Shown piece by piece: positions 61,907 through 64,000 of a DNA stretch of 64,000 nt. Source of the stretch: Davidsoniella eucalypti. Taxonomy: Eukaryota > Ascomycota > Sordariomycetes > Microascales > Ceratocystidaceae. The stretch is taken from contig RMBW01000014.1 in NCBI GenBank assembly GCA_004009845.1, forward strand, positions 62,001 to 126,000, written 5' to 3'. Under the pieces are notes generated by a model. It had not been told where the DNA came from. It worked only from the letters and a program-made list of their open reading frames with translations, and made no database searches. A program made the position numbers and the translations under genes. Position 1 is the stretch's first letter, and every line of letters starts with the position of its first letter.

Positions 61907-62498
61907 GATGGTAGTTCGTTAGGTATATGTGATATAACTGATAAGGTGATTTGTGGTGGAATGGTAACTCGATGAAAACAAGAGTATTTCTGGTATTTTA
62001 CATCAGGATATGAGACTGTCTTCTTATATACTTATTTTTCATTCTATACTTTAGCACATGTAGTCAAATTAAGCGCCAGGAACAACTGAAGATATTTTTG
62101 GTATCTAACATGTCAACATCAAGATCGTAGACTATAACCATCGCGCTAAAACTAATATACTTGTTTCAGGCCAACTACTCGCCTTGCACTAATTTCATGG
62201 CGTTAATATTTGTCAGTTAGAAATAGCTCTAGAAGCTCTTCTTGGAGCCTAAGATATACATATCTGTACTATTAACATTATATCATAGCCTGGTCCGTCG
62301 AGATATCTGAAATATTCCAATGATCGTAGCCTTGGTCTGGCGAATACAAGGATCATGAGGAAGGCGGCCGAACTTGATAAATCTGTATAACTGATAACTA
62401 GTTGAAAATTCATGTTTCTATATATCAAAAGCCAAGGCTTAAAATTTCATATATTACATCCCATGATACATTATGGACATCTATGATGAGCCATTTAA
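61907..62498. other. spacer between the two phosphorylase-like genes
   Basis: AT-rich promoter region of the upstream-oriented gene and the 3' region of its neighbour. No gene recognised. Confidence 0.5.
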
Positions 62499-63557
62499 TC
62501 ACCACAAATCAAGAAAACATCTCGCAGCAGCAGCAGACATGATCGATGCATGTTCATGCCAACCGTCATTCTTATGGCAGTCAGAATAATCAGAAACGCC
62601 TCTAATGACCACAAAATTCTCAAACGAAGCAGCTAAAACACCCAATGCTTCCATCTCATAGCCAATGACGCCCTGTTCTCGTAGTTTACTGCGGTATTTC
62701 GAGCTCCGAACCACCTCGGTAGAGCTCGATATCATGCCGAAGTGAATGCTAAAATCATCGTTGGACTTGACCCGGATCGGCTCGCCGCAGATTTCGGGCG
62801 AGCAAGCATGCTTTGCAATTCCATATGTTCCGTATACCCTATCTCTGCTACAGGCTGGCTTGTCGGGAAGGGGCATATACTGGCTGAATCTCTCGGCGAT
62901 GGAAGCCGAGGCCAAGTTGATATTCGAGATGGCGTTGCGTTTGCCCGCCCCGGACGACATCTGTAGCACCGTGTCTCTAACTCTGTGGCTGATGGAGCTG
63001 ACGATGTTATTTCTGGTTTCTCCAGTGTTCGTTATCTTGTTGCGCATAGTGTTGCAGATGGAAAGAGAGATGATGGCATCTCCAAGATAGATATCTTCAC
63101 CTCGCGTCGTAGTATCCACTTCATACTGTTGGCCATTCAGCTGGATTGAGTAGGGCATCGGATCTGTACCGCATATCCCGGATAGAATAACGACCTTGAT
63201 AGCTCTGAGGTAATGCTTCACGGCACAAGCGTACTTGGCGTTCATGATTTGCCCAGTGTGGCCAACATTGATTGCTGCAACATACTTGTCTCCCATCTTC
63301 CCATATTCGTAGGCAGTGGACCATGGCAGTTCGTTGCCGTTTTCATCTATAAGATGAGACCACTGGACATCGAGGGCAGCCCGTACGGCGTTCGTTTCAC
63401 ACTTCAAGAAACTAAAGATTGCAACCTCGATCTCATGTGGAAATGGGGGTCGTTGCTGCGTGGCCAAACCAGCACTGCAGCTTTGGCTGGCCATGCCTTG
63501 ATAGGACCCGGCAGCACCGTGGGATTGGGCTCTAAACTGGCTGTGCATGGAACTCAT
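62499..63557 (-). CDS. nucleoside-phosphorylase-fold protein (intact signature)
   Basis: Single-exon reading from 63557 gives 352 residues. The PNP/UDP-phosphorylase fold shows IEVAIFSFLKCETNAVRAALD, KYVAAINVGHTGQIMNAKYA, VVILSGICGTD, RGEDIYLGDAIISLS and, near the end, IGYEMEALGVLAASFENFVVIRGVSDYSDCHKN. E303 and D323 match the ribose-binding Glu and catalytic Asp of the family. The preceding 40 residues are Ser/Gln-rich and not conserved. It stands alone without NACHT or repeat domains. The frame runs back to a TTG at 63584. An alternative is a two-exon start: ATG at 63660, GTGAGT donor after 63635, joined in phase near 63550, so the N-terminus is uncertain. It is a paralogue of the neighbouring gene on the same strand. 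Confidence 0.78.
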   Translation of the reverse strand: MSSMHSQFRAQSHGAAGSYQGMASQSCSAGLATQQRPPFPHEIEVAIFSFLKCETNAVRAALDVQWSHLIDENGNELPWSTAYEYGKMGDKYVAAINVGHTGQIMNAKYACAVKHYLRAIKVVILSGICGTDPMPYSIQLNGQQYEVDTTTRGEDIYLGDAIISLSICNTMRNKITNTGETRNNIVSSISHRVRDTVLQMSSGAGKRNAISNINLASASIAERFSQYMPLPDKPACSRDRVYGTYGIAKHACSPEICGEPIRVKSNDDFSIHFGMISSSTEVVRSSKYRSKLREQGVIGYEMEALGVLAASFENFVVIRGVSDYSDCHKNDGWHEHASIMSAAAARCFLDLW

Positions 63558-63660
63558 TGCGAAGTTCGAGTTGTTGGATACCAAGATATAAACAAGTATG
63601 CCTTTTCTACTGCCGATTTCTGTTAGAAACTCACAGCCATGAAGTATTCTGGGTGCTCAT

Positions 63661-64000
63661 AGTACCTTCTCTTCTTTCACCAGTGACGTCTCTAGAACAG
63701 AGGTTTAGTTATGATAGCATATAAAGTTGAGGATATATATTGGGTTGAGTAGTATGGTAATGGTGATAAATCGGTAGAAGCTGAAAGTATGACAATAAAC
63801 TCTAGATGGGAAAATGGCACGACCACAGCCAAGGCTTAGCTTCACGATACTTCTTATATAACTATATGGCGTTCTGGATTTTGTTTAGTGATAAAAATGT
63901 TCCTTGAATATAGTTATACCAGGTACCCTACTTATATTCCTCCACGGCCATGGAGTTTGTCTAAGCGCTGAATCCTTGTTAATACAACATGAGTAAAATC
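63661..64000. other. upstream region of the second phosphorylase-like gene
   Basis: AT-rich sequence to the window end. It probably holds the promoter; no other gene is visible. Confidence 0.4.

Noticed and set aside
48990..63557. Ribokinase plus phosphorylase-fold genes as a nucleoside salvage cluster
   Set aside because: They lie 11 kb apart with unrelated housekeeping genes between them, and one phosphorylase-fold protein looks inactive; proximity alone is not enough.
1..64000. CRISPR array, rRNA, viral or toxin genes
   Set aside because: No regularly spaced repeats, no rRNA-like segment and no viral or toxin domain seen; the genome is eukaryotic.

Overview
The window reads as nuclear DNA of a filamentous ascomycete (Pezizomycotina, probably Sordariomycetes and perhaps Hypocreales; inferred from protein flavour only). 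The genes carry short GT-AG introns with CTAAC/CTGAC-type branch sites. Complex I, DOT1, ATG16, VPS16 and TamA/Dal81-type proteins are present, and the tRNAs have polymerase III boxes. I find 14 protein genes, 2 tRNA genes and one likely gene fossil. Spacing is very uneven: compact housekeeping blocks alternate with long gene-free tracts.

Left block (1-15 kb). A 5'-truncated DNA2 replication nuclease/helicase (+) is followed by a single-exon kinase-like protein whose catalytic loop has lost its key residues. A decayed fragment of the same family lies just downstream. Next come a branched-chain aminotransferase (+), the complex I ESSS/NDUFB11 subunit (-) and a secreted GH16 glucanase (-).

Middle (15-45 kb). 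A TamA/Dal81-type nitrogen regulator (-) has its Zn cluster and its regulatory domain on two exons separated by a 979-nt intron, with many GATA sites upstream. After a 6 kb gene-poor tract comes a secreted five-exon tyrosinase (-). The divergent space between tyrosinase and the next gene is 14.4 kb with no convincing gene; it holds simple repeats, a short tandem repeat and a perfect 12-bp hairpin.

Right block (45-64 kb). An OTT_1508-like deaminase with a long acidic, Pro/Val/Glu-rich tail, ribokinase, tRNA-Trp, DOT1 histone methyltransferase, ATG16 and VPS16 are packed closely. ATG16 and VPS16 are divergent and share a 483-bp promoter. After an intron-containing tRNA-Met come a Gal80-like Gfo/Idh/MocA protein and two stand-alone nucleoside-phosphorylase-fold proteins, one with an intact Asp signature and one without it.

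No transposase, virus, CRISPR array, rRNA or complete biosynthetic cluster was seen. The best candidates for new biology are the degenerate kinase-like gene and its fossil, the diverged phosphorylase pair, the deaminase with its appended tail, and the gene-free 14 kb. All exon borders come from reading frames and splice signals, not from transcripts.
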